Shown: positions 25,962-35,961, numbered from the stretch's first letter. The stretch: 64,000 bases of DNA from an uncultured Duncaniella sp. (GCA_910577255.1 CAJTMH010000002.1:722175-786174), one strand, 5' to 3'. Made by a program: numbers and translations. Notes: generated from the sequence alone by a model not told the origin.

Positions 25962-27443
25962 ATGAACTATCCACAGAACGGTAGCAAAATCTATCTTTTC
26001 TCCATAGTGCTCGTCGCAGTGCTCGGAGGTTTGCTGTTCGGTTATGACACGGCAGTAATTTCCGGTGCGGAGAAAGGTCTTCAGGCATTTTTCCTTGGTG
26101 CTAAGGACTTCGTTTACACTGACACAATTCATGGTATCACTTCATCAAGCGCACTGTTAGGTTGCATTATCGGTGCTGCTATCTCAGGCTTCTGCGCCTC
26201 ATATTTCGGCCGCAAGAAATCGCTTGCCATCGCCGGTGTGTTCTTTTTCCTTTCGGCCCTCGGAAGTTATGCTCCCGAATTCCTTTTCTTCCAGCATGGT
26301 GTTCCTACGGCCAGCCTGCTTGTGGCGTTTAATTTCTATCGTATCATCGGTGGCATCGGTGTAGGTCTCGCATCTGCTATCTGCCCCATGTATATTGCCG
26401 AAGTCGCTCCTTCCAACATGCGAGGTACCCTCGTGTCATGGAACCAGTTTGCCATCATCTTCGGTCAGCTCGTGGTTTACTTCGTCAACTTCCTTATCCT
26501 CGGAGAGCACACACAGCCCATAATCGAGAAGATCGGCGAGACTCTCTATCAGGTAAATGCTCAGTCTGATCCCTGGACCATCCAGACCGGTTGGCGCTAT
26601 ATGTTCGGTTCTGAGGCTATAGTGGCCGGCATCTTTACCATCCTCGTGTGCCTCGTGCCCGAGTCACCCCGCTATCTTGCACTTATCGGCAAGGACGAGA
26701 AGGCACTCATGGTGCTCTCGCATATCAATGGCTACAAGAAAGCCCAGGAAATCCTCGACCAGATCAAGAATACTGTCGAGGTCAAGAGCGAAAAACTCTT
26801 CTCGTTCGGTGTCATGGTCATCTTTGTTGGTGTCATGCTCTCAGTGTTCCAGCAGGCTGTGGGTATCAACGCAGTGCTTTACTATGCTCCCCGAATCTTC
26901 GAATCAATGAATATGGGCAACCCGATGGTGCAGACCATCATCATGGGCATCGTCAACATTTCGTTCACCCTCGTGGCTGTGTTCTCTGTTGAGAAGCTCG
27001 GTCGTAAGCCGCTCCTCATCTGGGGCTCTATCGGCATGGCAGTCGGTGCTTTTGGTGTGGCCCTCTCGAATATCATCGAGGTCAATCCTCTCGTTCCCGT
27101 GATTTCAATCATGGTCTACTCGGCATCATTCATGTTCTCTTGGGGACCCATCTGCTGGGTGCTCATCGCGGAGATTTTCCCCAACACCATCCGTTCACAG
27201 GCAGTCGCTATCGCTGTGGCCTTCCAGTGGATTTTCAACTTCATTGTGTCTTCGACATTCGTGCCGATGTACAACATGACACTCGGTGACATGGGTGATA
27301 AGTTCGGCCACATGTTTGCTTATGCTCTCTACGGAGTCATCTGTATCGTGGCCGCATGGTTTGTTGCCGCTCTCGTGCCCGAAACCAAGGGTAAGACCCT
27401 TGAGGACATGACAAACCTCTGGCGCAACCGCAGCAAAAAGTAA
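25962..27443 (+). CDS. xylE: MFS sugar/H+ symporter, XylE-like
   Basis: 493 residues with 12 membrane helices and the signatures of the sugar porter family: GYDTAVISGA in helix 1, GRKKS after helix 2, ESPRYLAL at the end of helix 6, LGRKPLLI after helix 8 and ALVPETKGKTLE at the end. The large central loop and the QQAVGINAVLYYAP motif of helix 7 match XylE/GLUT-type transporters. It should import D-xylose, perhaps also arabinose, with a proton across the inner membrane. The gene lies between xylA and a GH51 gene (27 bp downstream). Confidence 0.9.
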   Translation: MNYPQNGSKIYLFSIVLVAVLGGLLFGYDTAVISGAEKGLQAFFLGAKDFVYTDTIHGITSSSALLGCIIGAAISGFCASYFGRKKSLAIAGVFFFLSALGSYAPEFLFFQHGVPTASLLVAFNFYRIIGGIGVGLASAICPMYIAEVAPSNMRGTLVSWNQFAIIFGQLVVYFVNFLILGEHTQPIIEKIGETLYQVNAQSDPWTIQTGWRYMFGSEAIVAGIFTILVCLVPESPRYLALIGKDEKALMVLSHINGYKKAQEILDQIKNTVEVKSEKLFSFGVMVIFVGVMLSVFQQAVGINAVLYYAPRIFESMNMGNPMVQTIIMGIVNISFTLVAVFSVEKLGRKPLLIWGSIGMAVGAFGVALSNIIEVNPLVPVISIMVYSASFMFSWGPICWVLIAEIFPNTIRSQAVAIAVAFQWIFNFIVSSTFVPMYNMTLGDMGDKFGHMFAYALYGVICIVAAWFVAALVPETKGKTLEDMTNLWRNRSKK

Positions 27444-27470
27444 AATATCTTATCCACCCAATTCTGACAG

Positions 27471-29015
27471 ATGAGACAATACCTTATCACAGGCATCATG
27501 GCATTGGCGGCTTTGTCGTCAATGCCTGCGCATGCCGCTGAGAAAGTAACCATTACCCTTGAGCCTTCTGACTCAGCCCCTGTCATAGCCAAAGAGATTT
27601 ACGGACAGTTCACCGAGCATCTCGGCAGCTGTATATACGGTGGTATATGGGTAGGTGAGGATTCCCCGATACCCAACACCAACGGTTACCGCAACGATGT
27701 GCTCCAAGCCATCCGTGACCTCAAGGTTCCTTTGATGCGTTGGCCCGGCGGATGTTTTGCCGACGAGTATCACTGGATGGATGGGGTCGGCCCCAAGGAA
27801 AACCGTCCCCGAATGGTTAACACCAACTGGGGTGGTACCGTGGAGGATAACTCTTTCGGCACACATGAGTTCATGAACCTTTGTGAGATGCTCGACGTGG
27901 AGCCCTATATCAGCGGCAATGTCGGCAGCGGCACTGTGGAGGAGCTCGCCAAATGGGTGGAATACATGACGGCCGAGGATGGCCCGCAGGCTAAACTCCG
28001 CAAAGAGAATGGCCGCGAGAAACCCTGGAAACTGAAATATCTCGGTATCGGCAATGAGACCTGGGGCTGCGGCGGAAATATGACTCCTGAGTACTACTCC
28101 AACATATTCCGTCAGTACAGCACATATTGCCGCAATTTTAACGGCAACCAGCTTTATAAGATTGGTTCAGGCGCTGATGCCTATAATTATGAGTGGACCG
28201 ATGTGTGCATGAAGAATGCCGGTAAAATGATGGACGGCATTTCGCTCCACTATTACTGTGTGGACGATTGGGACCATAAGGGCTCGTCACGCGAATTTGA
28301 CACTGACGACCACTACTGGCTCATGGGCAAAGCCTATGACATCGACACTCTTATCAGCCGTCATTCACAGATCATGGACCGCTATGATCCACAAAAGCGT
28401 GTAGGGCTTCTCGTGGACGAATGGGGTACATGGTGGGATGTTGAGCCCGGTACAAATCCCGGTCATCTCTATCAGCAGAACACTATGCGCGACGCCCTTG
28501 TGGCGGCCATCTCGCTCAATGTGTTCAACTCGCATGCCGACCGTGTCCGCATGGCCAATATAGCCCAGTTTGCCAATGTGCTCCAGGCCATGCTTCTCAC
28601 CAAGGATGACAAGATGGTGCTGACTCCTACCTACTATGTATTTAAGTCCTATATCCCTCATCAGGATGCAAAATTGATACCCCTCAAGGTTGACTCTGAG
28701 ATAATTACCGTGCGCAAGGGCCGTCAGGTGCCTGTGGTCACAGCTACTGCCTCCGAGAAGGATGGAGTGACGACTATCTCTATGGTCAACATCTCGCTTG
28801 ACAAGGCCGTTGACGTCGACATTGACCTCGCGGGCATAAAGGCCTCGAAAGTCAGCGGTGAGATCATCACTTCTAAGGATATTCATGACTACAATGACTT
28901 CGGGCAGGAGGAGAAAGTGACACTGCGTCCGTTTGATGGAGCCAAGGTCAAGAACGGCCGGCTCACACTTTCGCTTCCGGCTAAATCGGTAGTCACACTT
29001 TCTCTGACAAAATAA
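27471..29015 (+). CDS. Alpha-L-arabinofuranosidase, GH51
   Basis: 514 residues with a signal peptide ([20 protein letters not shown], then HAA). The GH51 barrel contains the acid/base Glu196 in [11 protein letters not shown] and the nucleophile Glu317 in [10 protein letters not shown]; the N-terminal [15 protein letters not shown] is also typical. A C-terminal beta-sandwich completes the usual architecture. The enzyme removes arabinofuranosyl side chains from arabinoxylan or arabinan, and the signal peptide places it in the periplasm or on the surface. It starts 27 bp after the transporter gene, so arabinose release and pentose import are coupled. Confidence 0.95.
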   Translation: MRQYLITGIMALAALSSMPAHAAEKVTITLEPSDSAPVIAKEIYGQFTEHLGSCIYGGIWVGEDSPIPNTNGYRNDVLQAIRDLKVPLMRWPGGCFADEYHWMDGVGPKENRPRMVNTNWGGTVEDNSFGTHEFMNLCEMLDVEPYISGNVGSGTVEELAKWVEYMTAEDGPQAKLRKENGREKPWKLKYLGIGNETWGCGGNMTPEYYSNIFRQYSTYCRNFNGNQLYKIGSGADAYNYEWTDVCMKNAGKMMDGISLHYYCVDDWDHKGSSREFDTDDHYWLMGKAYDIDTLISRHSQIMDRYDPQKRVGLLVDEWGTWWDVEPGTNPGHLYQQNTMRDALVAAISLNVFNSHADRVRMANIAQFANVLQAMLLTKDDKMVLTPTYYVFKSYIPHQDAKLIPLKVDSEIITVRKGRQVPVVTATASEKDGVTTISMVNISLDKAVDVDIDLAGIKASKVSGEIITSKDIHDYNDFGQEEKVTLRPFDGAKVKNGRLTLSLPAKSVVTLSLTK

Positions 29016-29072
29016 CAGGATGATTATTACATAAACAAAATACTTAAAAACAACCAAAAACAATAACAAAAA

Positions 29073-29741
29073 ATGGCAAAATTCGATAAAATCGCAGTGC
29101 TCGCAAAGATGGGTGAGACTGGCGTGGTTCCGGTGTTCTATCACAAGGATGCCGAAGTGGCAAAGCAGGTGGTAAAAGCTTGCTATGACGGCGGTATCCG
29201 TGCATTTGAATTCACTAACCGTGGTGATTTCGCTCACGAAGTGTTTGCTGAAGTGGTTAAGTTCGCTGCCAAGGAATGTCCTGAAATGGCTATGGGTGTA
29301 GGTTCAATCGTTGATCCCGCCACTGCAGCTCTTTATATCCAGCTCGGCGCATGCTTCGTTGTAGGCCCGCTCTTCAACCCCGAGGTTTCACGTGTCTGCA
29401 ACCGTCGTCTCGTTCCCTATACTCCCGGCTGCGGCACAGTAAGCGAAGTCGGTGCAGCTCAGGAAACAGGTTGTGACCTCTGCAAGTGCTTCCCCGGCGA
29501 TGTTCTCGGCACCAAGTTCGTCAAAGGTCTTCTCGCTCCCATGCCCTGGACTAAACTTATGGTTACCGGCGGCGTAGAGCCTACCAAGGAGAACATCGAA
29601 GGCTGGATCAAGGCCGGAGTCTTCTGTGTAGGTATGGGTTCAAAGCTTTTCCCCAAGGATCGCGTGGCTGCACAGGATTGGCAATATGTCACCGACAAGT
29701 GCCGCGAAGCTCTCTCATACGTTGCTGATGCACGTAAATAA
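29073..29741 (+). CDS. eda: KDPG/KHG aldolase
   Basis: 222 residues. The class I aldolase features are Glu46 in AFEFTNRG, the Schiff-base Lys138 in [10 protein letters not shown] and the phosphate-binding [13 protein letters not shown]. The enzyme splits 2-keto-3-deoxy-6-phosphogluconate to pyruvate and glyceraldehyde 3-phosphate. With uxuA and the SDR downstream it forms the lower end of glucuronate breakdown. Bacteroidetes enzymes of this subgroup are close to this length. A large hairpin separates it from uxuA. The kinase that makes KDPG is not in the window. Confidence 0.93.
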   Translation: MAKFDKIAVLAKMGETGVVPVFYHKDAEVAKQVVKACYDGGIRAFEFTNRGDFAHEVFAEVVKFAAKECPEMAMGVGSIVDPATAALYIQLGACFVVGPLFNPEVSRVCNRRLVPYTPGCGTVSEVGAAQETGCDLCKCFPGDVLGTKFVKGLLAPMPWTKLMVTGGVEPTKENIEGWIKAGVFCVGMGSKLFPKDRVAAQDWQYVTDKCREALSYVADARK

Positions 29742-29762
29742 TACAGATAATAAATAGCACAT

Positions 29763-29814
29763 ATTGAGTTTTAAGCCTCCGGTTACATTGGACGCCGGTG
29801 GCTTAAAACTCAAT
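29763..29814 (+). repeat. Long perfect inverted repeat between eda and uxuA
   Basis: A 15-bp perfect stem (29763-29777 with 29800-29814), a T-T mismatch, and a further 4-bp CCGG stem (29779-29782 with 29795-29798) around a 12-nt loop. There is no T-tract, so it is not a classical terminator. It could mark an mRNA processing point, act as a 3' stabiliser of the eda message or attenuate uxuA. Confidence 0.8.
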
Positions 29815-29840
29815 TCGCATATACCCACAGTAAAAACACG

Positions 29841-31022
29841 ATGGAAAAAACATGGCGTTGGTTTGGCCCCAACGATAAAATCACCCTCGATATGCTCCGT
29901 CAGATAGGAGTGGAAGGGATTGTCACCGCTCTCCACCATATCCCCAACGGTGAGGTGTGGAGACTGGAGGAAATCATGAAGATGAAGCAGTTCATAGAAG
30001 CCTCGGGCCTTCGCTGGAGTGTGGTTGAGAGTCTCCCCGTGTCGGAGTCAATCAAGTATGGCGGTGAGGACCGCGACGCGCTCATCGAGAACTACAAAGA
30101 GTCGCTCCGTAATCTCGGTAAGGCCGGCGTAACCACTATCTGCTACAATTTCATGCCCGTGCTTGACTGGGCACGCACAGATCTCGATTATCCGAATGAC
30201 AATGGGACCACAAATCTCTATTTCAACCTCGGTGAATTCGCGTATTTCGACATCCATATCCTGAAACGTGAAGGCGCGGAGAAGGACTATGACGAGGCTA
30301 CCCTTAAGCGAGTGTCTCGCTTGCGCGAGACAATGACGGCCGAAGGTGAGAAGCGGCTTGTCGACAACATCATCGTCAAGACCCAGGGTTTTGTCAATGG
30401 CAACATCTCGGAGGCCGACCTTGATCCGGTGCAGAAATTCCGCGATCTCCTCGCCCTGTATAAGGGGATTGATGCCGACCAGCTGCGTGAGAATATGGCC
30501 TACTTCCTCAATGCCATCATGCCCGTGTGCCGTGAGTATGACATAAAAATGTGTGTACATCCCGATGATCCTCCGCGTCCGATTCTCGGTTTGCCCCGAA
30601 TAGTGACATGTGATGCCGATATCGCTGCGTTCCTCGACGCCGTGCCTGACCCGCACAACGGATTGACATTCTGCGCCGGTTCTCTTAGCGCAGGTGCTCA
30701 CAATGATGTGCCGGCCCTTGCCCGCAAGTATGCCGACCGCACATGGTTCGTGCATCTCCGCAGCACGGATGTGCTTCCAAACGGTGACTTCCGCGAGGCC
30801 TCACATCTGGGTGGACGTGCCGATATAATAGAGCTCGTGCGAATATTCCAGAAAGCCAATCCCGCGCTGCCTATGCGTGTCGACCATGCCGAGTTGATGC
30901 TCGGTGACGAGAAGATGGGGTATAATGCCGGCTACTCGTTCCATGGTCGAATGAAGGCCCTCGGACAGGTGGAAGGTGTGATGGCCACCGTTGACCGTGA
31001 GCTCAGTGAATCAAAGAAGTAA
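29841..31022 (+). CDS. uxuA: Mannonate dehydratase
   Basis: 393 residues, normal length. The start MEKTWRWFGPNDKITLDMLR is characteristic of UxuA, with GVEGIVTALHHIPNGEVW just after. Metal-binding motifs include MCVHPDDPP and LTFCAGSLSAG, and the late FVHLRS. The enzyme dehydrates D-mannonate to 2-keto-3-deoxygluconate, part of glucuronate catabolism. It is followed 26 bp later by an SDR mannonate oxidoreductase and preceded by eda. Confidence 0.97.
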   Translation: MEKTWRWFGPNDKITLDMLRQIGVEGIVTALHHIPNGEVWRLEEIMKMKQFIEASGLRWSVVESLPVSESIKYGGEDRDALIENYKESLRNLGKAGVTTICYNFMPVLDWARTDLDYPNDNGTTNLYFNLGEFAYFDIHILKREGAEKDYDEATLKRVSRLRETMTAEGEKRLVDNIIVKTQGFVNGNISEADLDPVQKFRDLLALYKGIDADQLRENMAYFLNAIMPVCREYDIKMCVHPDDPPRPILGLPRIVTCDADIAAFLDAVPDPHNGLTFCAGSLSAGAHNDVPALARKYADRTWFVHLRSTDVLPNGDFREASHLGGRADIIELVRIFQKANPALPMRVDHAELMLGDEKMGYNAGYSFHGRMKALGQVEGVMATVDRELSESKK

Positions 31023-31048
31023 CCCCCCGACATATCTAACATAATTAT

Positions 31049-31861
31049 ATGAACGAATTATTTTCAGTCAAGGATCAGGTTGTGGTCATCACCGGCGGCA
31101 CAGGTGTGCTCGGCCGTTGTATTGGTGAATATCTTGCCTCACAGGGCGCGAAAGTGGTGCTTATGGGTCGTCGCAAGGAGGAAGGTGATGCCATAGTTGA
31201 TGAAATCAAGCGTAACGGAGGCGAGGCCACATTCCTTGTCACCGATGTTATGAACCAGGAGGTGGTACAACGCAATTGCGATGAGATTCTGGCCAAATAT
31301 GGTCGGGTGGATGCATTGCTTAATGCTGCGGGCGGTAACATGCCCGGGGCCACAATAGCACCTACAGGCACTTTCTTCGATGTGAAGATTGATGCTTTCC
31401 AGACAGTGCTCGATCTGAATCTCACAGGCACAGTCATCCCGACTCAGATATTCCTCAAGCCGATGGTTGAGGCCGGTAAAGGTGCTATTGTCAACTTCTC
31501 GTCGATGGCTGCCTTCCGCCCCATGACCCGCGTGCTCGGATATGCTGCCGCTAAGGCCGGTATCTCTAACTTCACAGCGTTCCTCGCCAATGAGGTCGCC
31601 ACAAAATTCACATCGGCCATCCGTGTCAATGCGATTGCCCCCGGATTCTTCCTCACCAATCAGAACCGTGCGTTGCTCACCAACCCTGACGGTTCGCTGA
31701 CCGAACGTGGCGCTGACGTGATACGTCAGACACCCTTCAAGCGTTTTGGAAAGCCTGAGGAGCTATGCGGCACCATCCAGTATCTCATCTCTGATGCTGC
31801 CTCTTTTGTCACCGGCACAGTAGCTGTGGTCGACGGCGGTTTCAACGCATTTGCAATGTAG
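31049..31861 (+). CDS. SDR oxidoreductase, probable D-mannonate oxidoreductase
   Basis: 270 residues of the short-chain dehydrogenase family: cofactor motif TGGTGVLG (15-22), NAAG (92-95), catalytic Ser151 or Ser152 and YxxxK (Tyr165, Lys169). The end has the usual VVDGGFNAFAM. Placement right after uxuA points to the SDR-type fructuronate reductase (UxuB of the Bacillus YjmF type) that makes D-mannonate from D-fructuronate. The classic long-chain UxuB of E. coli is a different family. The product assignment rests on context. A strong terminator ends the locus 38 bp later. Confidence 0.85.
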   Translation: MNELFSVKDQVVVITGGTGVLGRCIGEYLASQGAKVVLMGRRKEEGDAIVDEIKRNGGEATFLVTDVMNQEVVQRNCDEILAKYGRVDALLNAAGGNMPGATIAPTGTFFDVKIDAFQTVLDLNLTGTVIPTQIFLKPMVEAGKGAIVNFSSMAAFRPMTRVLGYAAAKAGISNFTAFLANEVATKFTSAIRVNAIAPGFFLTNQNRALLTNPDGSLTERGADVIRQTPFKRFGKPEELCGTIQYLISDAASFVTGTVAVVDGGFNAFAM

Positions 31862-31898
31862 GCAACACCTTTCCACCTAATATTAGTTATCTAATAAG

Positions 31899-31938
31899 CG
31901 AGGCCTGTGGGAACCCCACAGGCCTCGTTAGCTTTTTT
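31899..31938 (+). terminator. Terminator of the sugar-acid operon
   Basis: A 13-bp stem (31899-31911 with 31915-31927) with a 3-nt loop, followed at 31933 by six T. It separates the catabolic locus from the convergent polyprenyl synthetase gene. Confidence 0.85.
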
Positions 31939-31953
31939 ATCTGTCTAAGAGAT

Positions 31954-32919
31954 TTAATTGTCTCTGTCTATTACGTAATTGAGTATTGCCATGAGGGTGT
32001 CAACCTCCGGTTTGTCTCCGAACGAGCGCAATATGTCGGCAGCTTCGTTGCGGAGCCGGTCCATGGTCCTTTCGGCATATTCGATTCCACCCTTGGCCTT
32101 GGCATACTCGATAAGGTCGGCTATCTCCTTATCGGTAAGGACCTCTTTGCGCGAGAGCTCGAGCATCTCGTTGTCTCCGCCAGTAGCGAGCGCATAGAGC
32201 AACGGAAGGGTTATTTTACCTTCGCGGAGGTCATTCCCGGTAGGTTTGCCTATCTTCTCGTCGCTGAAATAGTCGAAAATATCATCCTTTATCTGGAAAC
32301 AGAGCCCGAAGAGCTCGGCGAACCGTCGTATTCTGGTGAGGCGGTCATCTTCGACATTAGCGCAGTAGGCACCCATGGAGACACACGACACGAAGAGTGA
32401 AGCGGTCTTGTGGGATATGATTTTGAAATAAGCCTCCTCGTCAAGCTGATGGTAGCGGGCATTATATATCTGGTCCATTTCGCCGAGTGACAGGAGTTTG
32501 CCCAACGAGGCTATCGTGTCAATCACGCGCATGTCACGCGTGCCTATGGCAAGCTGCAGCGAACTCGACACGAAGAAGTCGCCCACCAGTACGGCAATGT
32601 GGTTGTCCCAGATGGCGTTGATGGTGTCATGTCCGTGGCGTGTCGACGATTCGTCCACCACATCATCATGAATGAGTGAGGCGTTATGCAGCATTTCCAC
32701 CGAGGCAGCGGCTGTTATGGCATTCCGGTTGAGACCATCGAACAGTTTGGCAGTCAGTATCACAAGCATCGGGCGCAACTGTTTGCCTTTGTGCTGCAAA
32801 TAATTGGAAATCACCTGATTCATCAGCTGATTTGACGAATCAAGTGACCGTTCTATAAGCGCGTTAAGCTCAGCGAGCTCGTTGCGCAGCGAATGTCTGA
32901 TGTCTTCGATGGCAGTCAT
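31954..32919 (-). CDS. Polyprenyl diphosphate synthase
   Basis: 321 residues from the ATG at 32919 (MTAIEDIRHSLRNELAELNA). The frame is open to 32958, but that would place the start upstream of a TAATTTTG element, so the shorter form is chosen. The two Asp-rich prenyltransferase motifs are present: LIHDDVVDESSTRHG and FQIKDDIFDYF, with GKQLRPMLVIL near the N-terminus. It condenses isopentenyl diphosphate units into a long chain, probably the side chain of menaquinone. Chain length cannot be told from sequence alone. It is divergent from polA. Confidence 0.92.
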   Translation of the reverse strand: MTAIEDIRHSLRNELAELNALIERSLDSSNQLMNQVISNYLQHKGKQLRPMLVILTAKLFDGLNRNAITAAASVEMLHNASLIHDDVVDESSTRHGHDTINAIWDNHIAVLVGDFFVSSSLQLAIGTRDMRVIDTIASLGKLLSLGEMDQIYNARYHQLDEEAYFKIISHKTASLFVSCVSMGAYCANVEDDRLTRIRRFAELFGLCFQIKDDIFDYFSDEKIGKPTGNDLREGKITLPLLYALATGGDNEMLELSRKEVLTDKEIADLIEYAKAKGGIEYAERTMDRLRNEAADILRSFGDKPEVDTLMAILNYVIDRDN

Positions 32920-32928
32920 AACGTTGTG

Positions 32929-32936
32929 CAAAATTA
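32929..32936 (-). promoter_or_regulatory. -7 element of the polyprenyl synthase gene
   Basis: The minus strand reads TAATTTTG only 9 bp before the chosen start, implying a very short leader if used. Confidence 0.4.
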
Positions 32937-33040
32937 CAAAATTCTTCCTAACTATCACACTGGAAGTGTGGCAAAATGGCTAAAATTATAAATTTAAGTA
33001 AAATTTGACTAAGAATGGGGCTTTTTTCGGTTATATTCGC

Positions 33041-33048
33041 TACCTTTG
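33041..33048 (+). promoter_or_regulatory. -7 element of polA
   Basis: TACCTTTG matches TAnnTTTG, 54 bp before the polA start. A TTG inside this element is the first codon of a longer open frame and is rejected as a start. Confidence 0.55.
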
Positions 33049-33102
33049 AACTCAGCACCCCTCATGGGGATTTTTCAAACGTACAAATCACAATATACAT
33101 CT

Positions 33103-35883
33103 ATGGAGAAACGTCTATTTCTTCTTGACGCTTACGCTCTGATTTATCGCGCATACTATGCGCTTATACATAGTCCAAGAGTCACCAGCAAGGGGCTCAA
33201 CACATCGGCTATCTTCGGATTCTGCAACACGCTCGACGAGCTTCTGCGCAAGGAGGACCCGACTCACATCGCTGTATGTTTCGATCCTCCCGGAGGTAAC
33301 ACATTCCGTCATGAGGCTTTCCCTGACTACAAAGCACAACGTGACAAGCAACCGGAGGATATTACAGCCTCGATCCCCTATATAAAGTCTATTTTGGAGG
33401 CCTACCGTATACCCACCGTCGAGGTCGAAGGCTATGAGGCCGACGATGTGATAGGCACCTTGGCCGGCATGGCGCAGGCCCAGGGCTTCGACACCTACAT
33501 GATGACCCCCGACAAGGACTATGGCCAGCTTGTGACTGACCATATCTTCATGTATCGTCCCGCCTTGCGGGGTGAAGGTTTCGAGGTGCGTGACCCAGCC
33601 AAAGTCTGTGAGAAATACGGCATATCGTCACCTCGCCAGGTTATTGATCTGCTCGCCCTCGAAGGAGATGCGTCCGACAATATTCCGGGATGCCCCGGGG
33701 TAGGAGAGAAGACTGCCAGGAAACTTATAGAGGAATGGGGGTCGGTGGAAAATCTGCTTGACAACACCGACAAGCTCAAAGGTGCCCTGCAGAAGCGTGT
33801 GATTGACAATGCCGACCAGATACGGATGTCAAAAAGTCTGGCCACCATTAAGACTGATGTCCCCCTTGACGTGGAGATTGACCAACTCAGCCGGAAGCCT
33901 CTCGATGTGGAGAAGCTGGCTGACATATATCGCGAACTTGAGTTCCGCACCTTCCTTGCCAGGCTCAAATCAAAGCTTCCCGCCGCCTCGGTCAAGGCCG
34001 AGGAACCGGTTTCTGCTCCATCTGAGAAGTCTGACAGTGGGATGGGATCACTCTTTGATTTTGCCGAGGAGTCCGCAAAGCCATCATTGCAGCCGGTCTG
34101 TGAGACAAGGCACTATGTCACCCTTTCGTCAATTGCTGAGATAGCTCCGGTAATAGCCGAGGCTGCCGGCCATGAGAGTGTGGGGATTGCACTATATGCG
34201 GTGGGGGAGGAGGCTATGACGGCGCGTTGGGACGGAGTTGCTTTGGGTTGGGAGGCCTGCAAGGGCTACTATATCCCGATACCGTCCGAGACCTCCGCTC
34301 GCGAGGAAGTTAAATCGCTTCTGGCTCCGCTCTTCAACACAACCTCGACTCAGCTTGTGAGCCACGACGTGAAACGTGCTTATCTTCTGCTGCGAAAGGA
34401 GGGTATTACATTCACAACGCCCTATTTCGACACCTCAGTGGCCCATTATCTCATAGATCCGGAGATGAAACACGACCTTGTTCAGGTGGCGGCTCGCTAC
34501 CTGAATCTGGAGCTTACCGGCATACCTGTCGGTGCTCGTACTGGTCATCCCAAGTCATCGCTGACTGAGGCCGAAGCTATGGCGCGTTATTGCGAGGAGG
34601 CCGATGTGGCCATGCGCTTGCGCGAACCGCTGGCGGCAGAGATTGCCGAGCGCGAGATGACTCCGCTGCTCACCGATGTCGAGTTCCCCCTAATCAAGGT
34701 GCTTGCCGAGATGGAGTACACAGGTGTGCGTATCGACCCCACGGTGCTCATCGACCTTTCTGACAAGCTGAAACAGAGGCTCAGAACCATGGAGGAAGAG
34801 GCTTACGAAATGGCCGGAGGCCCCTTCAACATCAGCTCTCCCTCACAGGTCGGCATAGTCCTTTTTGACCGTCTGCAGATTGACCCCAAGGCCAAGCGCA
34901 CTGCGCGTGGGTCCTATTCCACCACCGAGCAGGTGCTTGAGAAATATGCTTCTAAGGTGCCTCTGGTAAGCCTTATCCTGAAGATACGACGCTTGAAAAA
35001 GCTGATTACCACCTATCTTGACGCCCTACCGGCATTGGTAAATCCGGTCACAGGCAAGATTCACACATCCTATAATCAGACCGTTACAGCCACTGGCCGC
35101 ATATCCTCCACCAACCCGAATCTGCAGAATATCCCTATCCGCACCGATGATGGCCGCGAGATACGACGTGCGTTCATAGCCGATCCCGGCGACTTGATCA
35201 TGAGCGCCGACTACTCGCAGATAGAGCTTCGTCTCATTGCCGATTTGAGCGCGGACCGCGACATGATCGAAGGATTCCTTTCAGGCGATGACATACACCG
35301 CATCACTGCATCAAAAATCTATCAGATTCCCCTTTCGGAGGTCACCGATGACCAACGCCGTCATGCCAAAACCGCGAATTTCGGCATCATCTATGGCATC
35401 TCAGCTTTCGGACTGGCAGAGCGGCTCGGCATAGCGCGTGCCGACGCCAAGAAGCTCATCGACGGATATTTTGCCACTTATCCACACATCCGCGACTATC
35501 TGACACATGCGGTCGACGTGGCCCGCGAGCAGGGTTATGTCACAACACGCATGGGTCGTCGTCGCTATCTTCCTGACATCACGTCGCGTAATGCGGTGGT
35601 GAGAAGCTATGCCGAACGAAACGCCGTCAACGCTCCGATACAGGGTTCGGCGGCAGATATCATAAAGGTGGCTATGGTCAGAATTTTTGATGAGATGGAA
35701 AAGCGCGGTCTGCGCTCACGCATGATAATGCAGGTGCACGACGAACTTATATTTAATGTGAAGCCAGATGAGCTTGATGAGTTGCGGTCTCTCGTCATCG
35801 AGGGGATGGAAGGTGCCTACAAGGGAGCTGTGCCTCTCGAGGTCGCTGCCGGAGTGGCTCCCAACTGGCTCGAGGCCCATTAA
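33103..35883 (+). CDS. polA: DNA polymerase I, proofreading site degenerate
   Basis: 926 residues from the ATG at 33103 (MEKRLFLLDAYALIYRAYYA). The 5'-3' exonuclease/flap domain covers about 1-290 (EGYEADDVIGTLA, GDASDNIPG). The polymerase domain covers about 540-926 with ADYSQIELRLIA, RRHAKTANFGIIYG and QVHDELIF. The middle domain keeps the 3'-5' exonuclease fold, but its catalytic acids are missing: the usual DTE reads ALY, the NxxxD helix reads SHDVKRAY, and the final YxxxD reads YCEEA. The enzyme should do Okazaki fragment processing and gap repair without proofreading. It sits alone with its own -7 element. Confidence 0.96.
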   Translation: MEKRLFLLDAYALIYRAYYALIHSPRVTSKGLNTSAIFGFCNTLDELLRKEDPTHIAVCFDPPGGNTFRHEAFPDYKAQRDKQPEDITASIPYIKSILEAYRIPTVEVEGYEADDVIGTLAGMAQAQGFDTYMMTPDKDYGQLVTDHIFMYRPALRGEGFEVRDPAKVCEKYGISSPRQVIDLLALEGDASDNIPGCPGVGEKTARKLIEEWGSVENLLDNTDKLKGALQKRVIDNADQIRMSKSLATIKTDVPLDVEIDQLSRKPLDVEKLADIYRELEFRTFLARLKSKLPAASVKAEEPVSAPSEKSDSGMGSLFDFAEESAKPSLQPVCETRHYVTLSSIAEIAPVIAEAAGHESVGIALYAVGEEAMTARWDGVALGWEACKGYYIPIPSETSAREEVKSLLAPLFNTTSTQLVSHDVKRAYLLLRKEGITFTTPYFDTSVAHYLIDPEMKHDLVQVAARYLNLELTGIPVGARTGHPKSSLTEAEAMARYCEEADVAMRLREPLAAEIAEREMTPLLTDVEFPLIKVLAEMEYTGVRIDPTVLIDLSDKLKQRLRTMEEEAYEMAGGPFNISSPSQVGIVLFDRLQIDPKAKRTARGSYSTTEQVLEKYASKVPLVSLILKIRRLKKLITTYLDALPALVNPVTGKIHTSYNQTVTATGRISSTNPNLQNIPIRTDDGREIRRAFIADPGDLIMSADYSQIELRLIADLSADRDMIEGFLSGDDIHRITASKIYQIPLSEVTDDQRRHAKTANFGIIYGISAFGLAERLGIARADAKKLIDGYFATYPHIRDYLTHAVDVAREQGYVTTRMGRRRYLPDITSRNAVVRSYAERNAVNAPIQGSAADIIKVAMVRIFDEMEKRGLRSRMIMQVHDELIFNVKPDELDELRSLVIEGMEGAYKGAVPLEVAAGVAPNWLEAH

Positions 35884-35953
35884 TCACCCCTCAGTGTGGT
35901 ATTAGTGTGTCTTAATCCGCCTGTCAGATGGTGGAGATTAGGTTTTTTATGCG

Positions 35954-35961
35954 TAATTTTG
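35954..35961 (+). promoter_or_regulatory. -7 element of the DUF59-lpxH pair
   Basis: TAATTTTG lies 28 bp before the DUF59 gene. No exact TTTG at the usual distance. Confidence 0.5.

Noticed and set aside
33046..33102. Upstream extension of polA from a TTG
   Set aside because: The TTG is part of the TACCTTTG promoter element, and the added residues do not belong to the PolA family.
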